The notes under the pieces were generated by a model, which was given only the letters and a program-made list of their open reading frames with translations, had not been told where the DNA came from and made no database searches. From contig NZ_SWJE01000012.1 of the NCBI RefSeq assembly GCF_005144415.1, positions 1 through 64,000 of the forward strand: a stretch of DNA of 64,000 nucleotides. Direction: 5' to 3'. The stretch is from Trinickia terrae (GTDB taxonomy: Bacteria > Pseudomonadota > Gammaproteobacteria > Burkholderiales > Burkholderiaceae). Of this stretch, positions 45,880 through 54,376 are shown in pieces (positions within the stretch are counted from its first letter, which is position 1; each line of letters starts with the position of its first letter). The position numbers and the translations under genes are program-made.

Positions 45880-48240
45880 ATGAGCACCGAAGACGACCTG
45901 AGCCACGTGCCGCTGCTCGAGCTGTTCCGCGAGGATGCGGCGACGCAGACGCGCGTGCTCTCCGACGGCCTGCTCGCGCTCGAGCACGCCCCAGCCGATG
46001 CCACCGCGCTCGAAGCCTGCATGCGCGCCGCGCATTCGCTGAAGGGCGCCGCGCGCATCATCGGCTTGCAAAATGGCGTCGACATCGCGCATCTGATGGA
46101 GGAATGCTTCGTCTGCGCGCAGCGCGGCGAGCTGACGTTGAGCGCGTCGCACATCGATGCGCTGCTGCATGGCATCGACTTGATCGCACGCGTCGGCGAG
46201 ACGAATCCTGCCGAGGCCGTCACGCGCGCGGATGTCGACGCGTTTGCGATGCGGCTCGCTTCGTCGCACGCGGCGCCTCGCGTCAGCAGCAGCGCCGCCG
46301 CAGGCACAACCACAGGCTCGTCGAAAGACGACGAAGAGGCGACGATGCGCGCCGCGCTCGCGCTGCTCGGCGCGGATGCCGCCGCGCTTGGCGGCGGCTC
46401 TCCTCGCACGGCGAGCGACGCATTCCCCGACGCAGCCAAACCTGCCGTCGAGCCTGAACCGCAGCCCGCCTCCGCACGCGAGCGCATGACGCGCGACGCC
46501 GGCCGCATGCTCCGCGTGCGCGCCGACAACCTCGACCGGCTCTTGAGCCTCGCCGGCGAATCGCTCGTGGAATCGCGCTCGCTCAAGCCGTTCGCCGAAT
46601 CGATGCTGCGCGTGAAGCGCACCCAGCGCGAAGCGGCGCGCGCGCTCGATGCGTTCTACGAAGCGCTCGCGGAACACCTCGACCCACAGGTGCTCGCCTC
46701 GCTCGGCGACGTCCGCGCGCTGCTCTCCAACGCGCAGCAGCTTCTCGCCGCGCGCATCGACGAGCTCGACCGGTTCGACCGCCGCAGCGCCAACCTCGCG
46801 CAACAGCTCTACGACGAAGCGCTGCAATGCCGGATGCGCCCGTTCGGCGACGCCACGCACGCGTATCCGCGCCTCGTGCGCGACCTCGCGCGCTCGCTCG
46901 GCAAGCGCGTGCGCTTCTCGATCGTCGGCTCGGCGACGCAGGTCGATCGCGACATCCTCGACATGCTCGACGCGCCGCTCGGCCACCTGCTGCGCAACGC
47001 GCTCGACCACGGCGTCGAAACGCCGGAAGAACGCGTGGCCAAAGGCAAGCCCGCCGAAGCGACGCTCACGCTCGACGCGCGGCACAGCGCGGGCAAGCTC
47101 CTGATCAGCGTCGGCGACGACGGCGCGGGCGTCGATCTCGAGCGGCTGCGCGCCGCCGTCGTGCGCAGGCAGTTCACTGACGAAGACACCGCCGCGCGCC
47201 TTTCCGAGCAGGAGCTGCTCGAATTCCTGCTGCTGCCGGGCTTTTCGATGCGCGAGCACGTGACCGACGTATCGGGCCGCGGCGTCGGGCTCGACGCCGT
47301 GCGCGAGATGGTCACCGCCGTGCGCGGCGCCGTGCGCATCTATAACGAACCGGGTCACGGCGTGCGCTTCGTGCTGCAACTGCCGCTCACGCTTTCGGTG
47401 ATCCGCAGCCTGCTCGTCGATGTGGGCGGCGAGGCCTACGCGTTCCCGCTTGCGCACGTGCGCCGCACGCTCGAGTTGCCGCGCGACGACATCGACATGC
47501 TCGAAGGCCAGCAGCACTTTCCGTTCGAAGGGCGGCCCGTCGGGCTCGTCACCGCGCACCAGTTGCTCGGCGCAGACGCGGCCGAGGAAACGCGCGCGAG
47601 CGTATCGGTCGTCGTGATCGGCGACGAGCATGAAACGTATGGCGTCGCGGTCGACCGTTTCCTCGGCGAGCGCATGCTCGTCGTGCAGCCGCTCGACGCG
47701 CGCCTGGGCAAGGTCAAGGACATCGCTGCGGGCGCGCTGATGGAAAACGGCGACGTCGTGCTGATCGTCGACATCGACGACCTCCTGCGCTCCGTCGACA
47801 AGCTCGTGCGCGGCGGCCAGCTCGATCGTGTGCGCCGCGCGGAAGGCGTCGCGGCGCGGCAGCGCAAGCGCGTGCTCGTGGTCGAGGACTCGCTGACCGT
47901 GCGCGAGCTCGAACGCAAGCTGCTCGAAAAGCGCGGCTACGCGGTGACCGTCGCCGTCGACGGCATGGATGGATGGAACGCACTGCACGGCGCGAGCTTC
48001 GATCTCGTCGTGACCGACATCGACATGCCGCGCATGGACGGCATCGAGCTCGTCACGCTGATCAAGCGCGACGCGCTGCTCAAGACGATGCCGGTGCTGA
48101 TCGTCTCGTACAAGGATCGCGATGAAGACCGCCGACGCGGACTCGAAGCCGGCGCCGACTACTACCTCGCCAAAGGCAGCTTCCACGACGAAGCGCTGCT
48201 CGATGCCGTGCGGGATTTGATCGGAGAGGCACACGGATGA
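45880..48240 (+). CDS. wspE: Hybrid CheA-type histidine kinase with receiver domain
   Basis: 786 residues. The HPt domain has the phospho-accepting His at 52 (MRAAHSLKGAARIIGL). Dimerisation follows, then an ATP-binding domain with LLRNALDHGVETPEERV, ISVGDDGAGVDLERL and DVSGRGVGLDAVREMV. A CheW-like regulatory domain comes next, and a C-terminal receiver with VVEDSLTVRELERKLLEKRG and phospho-acceptor Asp in DLVVTDIDMPRMDGIELV. It phosphorylates WspR (output) and WspF (feedback). Confidence 0.95.
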   Translation: MSTEDDLSHVPLLELFREDAATQTRVLSDGLLALEHAPADATALEACMRAAHSLKGAARIIGLQNGVDIAHLMEECFVCAQRGELTLSASHIDALLHGIDLIARVGETNPAEAVTRADVDAFAMRLASSHAAPRVSSSAAAGTTTGSSKDDEEATMRAALALLGADAAALGGGSPRTASDAFPDAAKPAVEPEPQPASARERMTRDAGRMLRVRADNLDRLLSLAGESLVESRSLKPFAESMLRVKRTQREAARALDAFYEALAEHLDPQVLASLGDVRALLSNAQQLLAARIDELDRFDRRSANLAQQLYDEALQCRMRPFGDATHAYPRLVRDLARSLGKRVRFSIVGSATQVDRDILDMLDAPLGHLLRNALDHGVETPEERVAKGKPAEATLTLDARHSAGKLLISVGDDGAGVDLERLRAAVVRRQFTDEDTAARLSEQELLEFLLLPGFSMREHVTDVSGRGVGLDAVREMVTAVRGAVRIYNEPGHGVRFVLQLPLTLSVIRSLLVDVGGEAYAFPLAHVRRTLELPRDDIDMLEGQQHFPFEGRPVGLVTAHQLLGADAAEETRASVSVVVIGDEHETYGVAVDRFLGERMLVVQPLDARLGKVKDIAAGALMENGDVVLIVDIDDLLRSVDKLVRGGQLDRVRRAEGVAARQRKRVLVVEDSLTVRELERKLLEKRGYAVTVAVDGMDGWNALHGASFDLVVTDIDMPRMDGIELVTLIKRDALLKTMPVLIVSYKDRDEDRRRGLEAGADYYLAKGSFHDEALLDAVRDLIGEAHG

Positions 48241-49238
48241 ACATAGGCGTCGTCAACGATTTGCCCCTCGCCGTCGAAGCGATGCGCCGTGCGATCGCGA
48301 AACGCCCGGACCACCGCGTGCTATGGGTCGCAACCGACGGCGAGCAGGCCGTCGATTTCTGCATCGCGCAGCCGCCCGACATCGTGCTGATGGATCTCAT
48401 CATGCCGAAATTCGACGGCGTGGAAGCGACGCGGCGCATCATGGCGCGCGCGCCATGCGCGATCCTCGTCGTCACGCACAGCGTGGGCGCGAATGCGTGG
48501 CGCGTGTACGAAGCGATGGGCGCGGGCGCGCTCGACGCGATCGATACGCCCACGCTCGCCGACAGCATGGCCGACGCCGCGCAGCCGCTGCTCGCGAAAA
48601 TCGACCAGATCGGCCGCCTGCTCGACAACCCGGGCGCCTATCGCCAGAGCGCGCCCGCGACGGCGCGCTCCGGCAGCACGCCGCTCGTCGCGATCGGCGC
48701 ATCCGCCGGCGGCCCGACAGCGCTCGCCGCCGTGCTCGGCGCGCTGCCGGAAGACTTTCCCGCGGCGCTCGTGCTCGTGCAGCACGTCGACCGTGCATTC
48801 GCCGACGGCATGGCCCAGTGGCTCAACGGCCAAACACCGCTGAACGTGCGCATCGCGCAGGAAGGCGACGCGCTTCAAAAGCGCACCGCCCTGCTCGCCG
48901 CAACCGACGACCATGTGCGCCTGACGCGCGACGGCACGCTCGTCTATACGCGCGAGCCCGCGGAGATGCCGTACCGGCCGTCGGTGGACGTGTTTTTTCA
49001 GAGCGTCGTCGAGCACTGGCAAGGCGACGCGATCGGCGTGCTGCTGACCGGCATGGGCCGCGACGGCGCGATCGGCCTGAAGGCGATGCGCGCGAAGGGG
49101 TACCACACGATTGCACAGGACCAGGCGACGAGCGCGGTGTACGGAATGCCGAAAGCGGCCGCCGCGCTCGATGCCGCGCGCCAGATTCTGCCGCTCGAGC
49201 ACATCGCGCGCGAGCTGACCGCGCTCGTCACAGCGTGA
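48237..49238 (+). CDS. wspF: CheB-like methylesterase
   Basis: 333 residues. The receiver domain has the Asp in DIVLMDLIMPKFDGVEA. The methylesterase domain has the catalytic Ser in IGASAGGPTALAAVLGALP, the His in LVLVQHVDRAFADG and the Asp in TGMGRDGAIGLKAMRAKG. It removes methyl groups from WspA and so damps signalling; loss of WspF in pseudomonads causes wrinkly, high-cyclic-di-GMP colonies. ATGA overlap with wspE. Confidence 0.95.
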   Translation: MNIGVVNDLPLAVEAMRRAIAKRPDHRVLWVATDGEQAVDFCIAQPPDIVLMDLIMPKFDGVEATRRIMARAPCAILVVTHSVGANAWRVYEAMGAGALDAIDTPTLADSMADAAQPLLAKIDQIGRLLDNPGAYRQSAPATARSGSTPLVAIGASAGGPTALAAVLGALPEDFPAALVLVQHVDRAFADGMAQWLNGQTPLNVRIAQEGDALQKRTALLAATDDHVRLTRDGTLVYTREPAEMPYRPSVDVFFQSVVEHWQGDAIGVLLTGMGRDGAIGLKAMRAKGYHTIAQDQATSAVYGMPKAAAALDAARQILPLEHIARELTALVTA

Positions 49239-49299
49239 GGACAGCGCGCGCTACACACAAGCACAGAGAGAAATTGGATTCCAGAGAAGAGGCAACAGC

Positions 49300-50433
49300 A
49301 TGAACGTCGATCACCCCGGCTCCCTTGACGAAGCGGCAACCGAGCGGCCCGTGGCGGACGGCGCCGACGCGGCGCTCGAAGCAGCACGCACCGCGCTCAT
49401 GACGCCACCGGCCACCGACATGCCGGTGATGGTCCTGCTCATCGACGACCAGACGATCGTCGCCGAAGCGGTGCGGCGCGCCCTTGCCGATGACCCCAAC
49501 ATCGATTTCCATTACTGCTCGCGCGCCGACGAAGCGATGGACGCAGCGCACAAGACGCGGCCCACGGTGATCCTGCAGGACCTCGTGATGCCGGGCATCG
49601 ACGGGCTCACGCTCGTCAAGGAGTACCGCGCCGATCCGGCGATGCGCGACGTGCCGATCATCGTGCTCTCCACCAAGGAAGAGCCGGTCATCAAGAGCGC
49701 GGCGTTTTCGGCAGGGGCCAACGACTACCTGGTGAAGCTGCCGGACCGGATCGAGCTGGTGGCGCGCGTGCGGTATCACTCGCGCTCGTACATCAACCTG
49801 CTGCAGCGCGACGAAGCATATCGCGCGTTGCGGCAATCGCAGCAACAGTTGATGGAGGCGAATCTCGAGCTGCGGCGGCTCACGCATTCGGACGGTTTGA
49901 CGGGGTTGTCGAACCGGCGCTATCTCGACGAGTACCTTGGCGCCGAGTGGCGGCGCGGGGCGCGGCACGAGTCGGAGCTGGCGATGCTCATGATCGATGT
50001 CGATAACTTCAAGCCGTATAACGATACGTATGGGCATGTGGCCGGGGATGATGCGCTCAAGCAGATCGCGGAGACCGTGGCGAATTGCCTGGGGCGGCCG
50101 GGGGATCTTGCTGCGCGGTTTGGCGGGGAGGAGTTTGCGGTTGTGCTGCCTGGGACGCCTCCCGGTGGCGTGAAGCAGCTTGCGGAGAAGATTCGCGCCG
50201 AAGTCGAGGCGCTGAGGCTGCCGCATGCGGGCTCGTCAACGGGCGAGTATCTGACCGTCAGCATCGGCGGAGCTTCGCTTGTGCCGGCGGCGGAGATGCC
50301 GATTACGTCGCTTGTCGAGCTCGCGGATTTTGCGCTTTATCAGGCTAAGCGCGAGGGGAAGAATCGGGTGGTTATCGTTGAGGATTCGGTGGGGGTGGGG
50401 GAAAGGCCGGGGGTTTCGGTGGGGCGGGATTAG
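49300..50433 (+). CDS. wspR: Response regulator diguanylate cyclase
   Basis: 377 residues. The receiver domain carries VLLIDDQTIVAEAVRRALAD with the phospho-acceptor Asp in VILQDLVMPGIDGLTLV. A helical stalk leads to a GGDEF domain with the active-site GGEEF in ARFGGEEFAVVLPGTPPG and the inhibitory I-site RPGD five residues before it. It makes cyclic-di-GMP when phosphorylated and clustered. About 35 residues precede the receiver. It follows wspF after 61 bases. Confidence 0.95.
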   Translation: MNVDHPGSLDEAATERPVADGADAALEAARTALMTPPATDMPVMVLLIDDQTIVAEAVRRALADDPNIDFHYCSRADEAMDAAHKTRPTVILQDLVMPGIDGLTLVKEYRADPAMRDVPIIVLSTKEEPVIKSAAFSAGANDYLVKLPDRIELVARVRYHSRSYINLLQRDEAYRALRQSQQQLMEANLELRRLTHSDGLTGLSNRRYLDEYLGAEWRRGARHESELAMLMIDVDNFKPYNDTYGHVAGDDALKQIAETVANCLGRPGDLAARFGGEEFAVVLPGTPPGGVKQLAEKIRAEVEALRLPHAGSSTGEYLTVSIGGASLVPAAEMPITSLVELADFALYQAKREGKNRVVIVEDSVGVGERPGVSVGRD

Positions 50434-50513
50434 GGACCGCTGTTCGATAGGTGTCACCGGTTCACCACGGCGAATAGAGATCAGATTTGTGATTGATTGG
50501 GCGGGGGTTTACC

Positions 50514-50519
50514 TATAAT
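50514..50519 (+). promoter_or_regulatory. Minus-10 element TATAAT of the 50574 gene
   Basis: A perfect TATAAT 55 bases before the start codon; the minus-35 is poor (TTGATT at 15 bp spacing). Confidence 0.4.
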
Positions 50520-50541
50520 CACTTTGGTCGCCCCTCGGTAT

Positions 50542-50556
50542 GAGGTAGTTCACCTC
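50542..50556 (+). promoter_or_regulatory. Leader hairpin next to the ribosome site
   Basis: GAGGT-AGTTC-ACCTC is a perfect inverted repeat a few bases before AAGGAGAG (50560-50567). It could be an operator, or a hairpin that affects translation or mRNA stability. Confidence 0.35.
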
Positions 50557-50573
50557 TATAAGGAGAGAACGAG

Positions 50574-51059
50574 ATGACTGAGACCGAGCAACACGAACAT
50601 GCCTTGACCCAAAAAGCACTGAACATGCTTGCTACGTGGGGAAAGAACCCGAGCATTGATGGCGGAGAGAACATCGCATTCTCCGTATGTCGCCAAGGCG
50701 CACCTAGCGATGCATTCATTGGCAGCGGGGATTGCACTCCCTTCACTCCTACCGGGCCGCGTGGAACGCTGAACGGCCAGCCCGCCGGATTTACTGGAGC
50801 ACCAACCGCGTATTTTGACGATTTCAGCAGCTCATCACCAACCATCAATCAGGTCCCATTCAATTTTTCATTCGACCTGGATAGCGGCAAGATCTCAATG
50901 AGCGGAGCATTTCCCGACTTGCCAGGAAGCCTGGAATTTTTTGTGGAGTATATTCGCGAATTCGACGGGCGCGGTGGCAAGAACATTTTGTTCCACTCAG
51001 AACAGGCCTCTGATAATGCAGGATATGTGCTCGCCGTCCAGCTCGTAGGGGCGTCCTGA
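50574..51059 (+). CDS. Hypothetical protein
   Basis: 161 residues, soluble, acidic, no signal peptide. AAGGAGAG is well placed and TATAAT lies upstream, so it is very likely a real, independently transcribed gene. Composition is less GC-rich than the wsp genes. Notable stretches are AFSVCRQGAPSDAFIGSGDC (two Cys), TPTGPRGTLNGQPAGFTGAP and a C-terminal half rich in aromatic beta-like sequence (VPFNFSFDLDSGKISMSGAF). I do not recognise the family. Confidence 0.68.
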   Translation: MTETEQHEHALTQKALNMLATWGKNPSIDGGENIAFSVCRQGAPSDAFIGSGDCTPFTPTGPRGTLNGQPAGFTGAPTAYFDDFSSSSPTINQVPFNFSFDLDSGKISMSGAFPDLPGSLEFFVEYIREFDGRGGKNILFHSEQASDNAGYVLAVQLVGAS

Positions 51060-51459
51060 ACGCAAGGTCGAGCGCATTGCGGCAGCCATCGAGGCGGGAT
51101 CGCTAGAAAGTCTTGATCGGTACACGGCGGTCGACGACCGCTCGCGCTTCCGGGTGCGGGCTGTCTATTCATTGCGAAATACTCGAAATACGCTGCTTAT
51201 TCTCGAAGTGAAACGATGTTTGTGAATCGCACAATTTATTGATGTGCGAAAGTCCGCTGTCTGGGCGAAGCCGCCAATTGAATGTCTGCCCACATGCTTT
51301 GACGAATGACAGGAACTGGCCGACTGTTGCCCGACACGGTCGGCCGAAGCCGACCCTGAGCAGCCACTCAAGCCCGTCGGGCCTCGACGACTGTTTGTGA
51401 CGAAGCAGCGGTCAGTCGTCGTCGGGTAGCGACAAAGAAGATTGGCCCACTCCAATGGA
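51060..51459. other. Intergenic region with a strong hairpin
   Basis: No credible gene. GGTCGGC-CGAA-GCCGACC (51338-51355) forms a 7-bp stem with a tetraloop. The surrounding sequence (51290-51400) resembles the degenerate intergenic repeats common in Burkholderiaceae genomes, recognised from memory only. Confidence 0.4.
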
Positions 51460-51858
51460 TCATTCCTTCGTGTACTTCCGAATTGCTTCGGCCGTGACGG
51501 GCGTGAAGAAGTTGATCAGGTTTCCATCCGGATCACGAAACAGCATTGAGCGATTTCCCCACGGCTGGGTTGTCGGCTGCTGCACCACATCTTTCGCCAG
51601 CTTCCCGAGCTTCTTGTATTCCTCGTCCACATCGCGCACGCGGAATTCCATGATTAGCGAGCGGTTGCTTTCCGGTGTCGCTGCTCCTGCGCCGAACATG
51701 TCCATCGTGCGTTTGCTGCCGATCGCCAGAGTACAGGATGGCGACGATAGCTCGGCGAATTCGGCCGTGTACCAGGTGGCTGTCAGCCCGATGTCCTCGT
51801 AGAATTGGACGAGTCGTTTGATGTCGTTGGTAATAATGCGGGTTGAAACGAAGTCCAT
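51460..51858 (-). CDS. VOC (glyoxalase/bleomycin-resistance) superfamily protein
   Basis: 132 residues with the paired beta-alpha-beta-beta-beta VOC fold. The start MDFVSTRIITNDIKRLVQFY matches module 1, and SMLFRDPDGNLINFFTPV is the typical end of module 2, with the metal-site Asp/Asn region. The substrate cannot be inferred. Divergent from a WYL-type regulator gene, a frequent pairing. Confidence 0.87.
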   Translation of the reverse strand: MDFVSTRIITNDIKRLVQFYEDIGLTATWYTAEFAELSSPSCTLAIGSKRTMDMFGAGAATPESNRSLIMEFRVRDVDEEYKKLGKLAKDVVQQPTTQPWGNRSMLFRDPDGNLINFFTPVTAEAIRKYTKE

Positions 51859-52011
51859 TTTTCATCCTCGAGTCGTTATGTCTGCATTCATACCGGGCTT
51901 CGGTAAGCCTAAAGCCCGGAGATAATGTCGCCACTGTTGAGGTGCGCGGCATCGTACGTATCCTACAAAAGGGCTGCTGCCACCGTTTTGTCAGCAGCGA
52001 ATAGAACCGTC

Positions 52012-52404
52012 ATGCGCCGATCCGATCGACTTTTTCAGATCATCCAGATCTTGCGACGCTCGAAGCGTCCAGTTACCGCTCGTGGTCTGTCCGATGAGTT
52101 AGAAGTCTCGGTGCGGACCGTTTATCGCGACATCGCAGATTTGATGGGGCAACGTGTTCCGATTCGCGGCGAACCAGGACGCGTGAGCGAACGCACGGTG
52201 TGGCCCCTACTCATTGGCTACGCGGACGCTGTGCGGTTGCTTGTTGCATGGTGCGAGCTACGTCAGCAATTTCGTCACTTCAGAACGGATCGAATCATCC
52301 ATGTTGGATTTCTTGACGAGCATCATGGAGAGCGGAGAACCGAACTCGTGGCGCGTTGGAAACGGTACATGAAAACATCACGCGGACTTGAACTGCCGGA
52401 GTGA
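52012..52404 (+). pseudogene. YafY/WYL-type regulator with internal deletion
   Basis: 130 codons against about 230 for the family. The N-terminal HTH is intact (RRSDRLFQIIQILRRSKRPV, LEVSVRTVYRDIADLM). Straight after PIRGEP the sequence jumps to the C-terminal end of the WYL domain (ERTVWPLLIGYADAVRLLVA, WCELRQQFRHFRTDRI). About 100 residues including most of the WYL fold are missing without breaking the frame. It may still bind DNA but should lack normal ligand sensing; probably non-functional. Start at the ATG at 52012. Confidence 0.75.
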
Positions 52405-52647
52405 ATTGTCGCGCGGGCCGCATGCCGACGGACAGGATGCGGCGAAAAAATCGCCTTCCGTTTCCATTCCAATCCGACCGCATCCGGTAGACCGTAGCCT
52501 GCACACTTGCTCTTCAGCCAGTCTACGATGCTCAGTACCGTTCCGCACCAATACATGAGGGAGTGTTGCCGAGGCCACTAAAGCAACATCGGAGATCTCC
52601 TATGCTTGAAGAGTTTTCTTTCGAGGCCTTAGGCAAGGAGAACCACC

Positions 52648-52953
52648 ATGCGCATGCTTCTCAACATACGAATTCCCCACGAGCCGTTCAATGCCTTTGT
52701 GCGCGACGGCACCATCGGGGAAGTGATGGCGAAGATACTTGAAGAGACGAAGCCGGAAGCCGCCTATTTTACGGAGCAAAGCGGAGCACGCGGGGCCATC
52801 CTCGTCATCAACCTCGATGAGCCGTCGCAGATTCCCGCGTTTGCTGAGCCGTGGTTTCTCAAGTTCAACGCCGACTGCGAGTTTCGGGTTGTGATGGTAT
52901 CGGAAGACCTGCAAAAAGCCGGGCTGGAGATGCTCGGATCGAAGTGGAAATAG
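52648..52953 (+). CDS. Small DUF3303-like / 'pantothenate synthetase-like' protein
   Basis: 101 residues: MRMLLNIRIPHEPFNAFVRD, then EVMAKILEETKPEAAYFTEQ, SGARGAILVINLDEPSQIPA and FAEPWFLKFNADCEFRVVM. This is the pattern of a small ferredoxin-like-fold family often mislabelled pantothenate synthetase; it lacks the ATP-binding HIGH motif of PanC, so that activity is not expected. AAGGAGAA lies upstream. Monocistronic, function unknown. Confidence 0.78.
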   Translation: MRMLLNIRIPHEPFNAFVRDGTIGEVMAKILEETKPEAAYFTEQSGARGAILVINLDEPSQIPAFAEPWFLKFNADCEFRVVMVSEDLQKAGLEMLGSKWK

Positions 52954-53004
52954 CGGCGCTGCATGCCGCGGAGCCAGGCCGCGGCATGCATTTGGAAATA
53001 GCTT

Positions 53005-54252
53005 CTATTTCAAACCAAAACCCATTTGCGCCCGCCCAAGCGGCGTAAGGTCATCGACAGTCGCGCGCCCAACAAAATCCACCTCGAAATGATCCGCCGG
53101 AAAATCGGGCGGGCTCTTGCCCTCTAGAAAGCTCGGCAACTGACGCCTGAGGTACGCATCGTTCTTGGCGCACGACGGCGCCGAAGCGATATACATCACA
53201 TTGCTATACCCCTTGCCGCGATGCGCGTCCTCGACTGCATGAATGACATCGCTATGCCAGAACACCGTATCGCCCGCCTGCATCAGCGGAATCGAAGACA
53301 GCGCACGAAATAGCGGCGCATGGTATTCCGGCTTGATCGAGAGCGCCCGCCCCGGCATCGCTCCGCACAGATCGTCGTCCGCGACATCATCCTGAAGCGC
53401 TCGCAAAAGGATATAGACCATGGCGTTCGCTATCGGCACGAGTTGAAGCGTGCCGTCGCCGGGCCCTTGCGGGGTAAGCGCCGTCCACCCCTGAAACGTG
53501 CGGAACATGGAGCAGACAGCCGGCGAAGGAATCTCCTCGACTTCCGTCCGATAAGCCGCGTCGAACGGATCGTAGCCGCGCCAGTTCCCTGAGAAGACGT
53601 GGCGATACACCTTGCGAAAGTTCGACTCGATCCAGCGTTCGACCGAGCCGCCATCACAGTGTGCGGATAGGCCAAGCGATTCCGAACCAGGAGGCCGCCG
53701 GCGCAAGCGATCGGCGTAGACCGGCACATGCTCGGGATCGAAGTGAACGCGTCCTTCGCTTTCCGCTTGCCATAGCCGATTCAAAAACACGCGTGCCTGC
53801 GTAAGCGCCGGCGACTGTCGCGCAAGCACTTGCGGCTTCGACCAGTACACCCCGTAAATCTGCGGCTTGCTTGAAGCCAACTGGCCGAAATAGTTGTCCT
53901 CCGCGCGATCCAGCAGCTTCGCATCGAGGTTGTTGCGCCGGACATATTCGGCGATGTCGTCATCCCACTGCTCGACGAGCGATCGATCGAACACCTTGCG
54001 GATCACGCACGCGCCTCGCGCTTTGACAAGCGCGATCTGGTCGGCGCTTACGCGATTCGCAGCGATGTCTTCGAACTGGATTTCGGGGATGACCGGCTCG
54101 CCGCGGTCTCGAAGGTTCGCAATATGCCGCGCTTCCTGGTTCATCGCGGCTTCGACCTCGGCGAATACCGTCCGGTAATTCGGCAGCATCTCGCGCAACT
54201 CGCGCTTCGTCTTTCTGATTGCCGCTGGCAGGTCATCGATCTGCAATGCCAT
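53005..54252 (-). CDS. ybiU: YbiU family protein (DUF1479, 2OG-oxygenase-like)
   Basis: 415 residues, as in E. coli YbiU (421). DUF1479 features are QIALVKARGACVIRKVFDRS, NYFGQLASSKPQIYGVYWSK, LGLSAHCDGGSVERWIESNF and MQAGDTVFWHSDVIHAVEDA. HCD and a later His fit the iron-binding His-X-Asp...His triad of non-haem iron oxygenases (structural inference). GGAG precedes the ATG. Divergent from an AraC gene across a strong dyad, so probably under its control. Confidence 0.87.
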   Translation of the reverse strand: MALQIDDLPAAIRKTKRELREMLPNYRTVFAEVEAAMNQEARHIANLRDRGEPVIPEIQFEDIAANRVSADQIALVKARGACVIRKVFDRSLVEQWDDDIAEYVRRNNLDAKLLDRAEDNYFGQLASSKPQIYGVYWSKPQVLARQSPALTQARVFLNRLWQAESEGRVHFDPEHVPVYADRLRRRPPGSESLGLSAHCDGGSVERWIESNFRKVYRHVFSGNWRGYDPFDAAYRTEVEEIPSPAVCSMFRTFQGWTALTPQGPGDGTLQLVPIANAMVYILLRALQDDVADDDLCGAMPGRALSIKPEYHAPLFRALSSIPLMQAGDTVFWHSDVIHAVEDAHRGKGYSNVMYIASAPSCAKNDAYLRRQLPSFLEGKSPPDFPADHFEVDFVGRATVDDLTPLGRAQMGFGLK

Positions 54253-54278
54253 CGCGTCGTCTCCTGTCGGCCTGAGTT

Positions 54279-54292
54279 AGTGCTTTAGCACT
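54279..54292. promoter_or_regulatory. Palindrome between ybiU and the AraC gene
   Basis: AGTGCT-TT-AGCACT is a near-perfect dyad 27 bases upstream of the ybiU start codon and 85 bases before the AraC start. Candidate regulator binding site; AraC proteins more often bind direct repeats, so another regulator is possible. Confidence 0.4.
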
Positions 54293-54376
54293 TAGGTGAT
54301 GTCGGTGCGTTGGAGCGTACGCCGGCAATGCCCATTCCGGCGATACTATCCGGTCAAATGCTTTGCACCTTCAGCC

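Noticed and set aside
49300-50433. Calling this cyclase siaD
   Set aside because: It has a receiver domain and sits at the end of wspABCDEF, so it is WspR. A functional link to SiaC is only a hypothesis.
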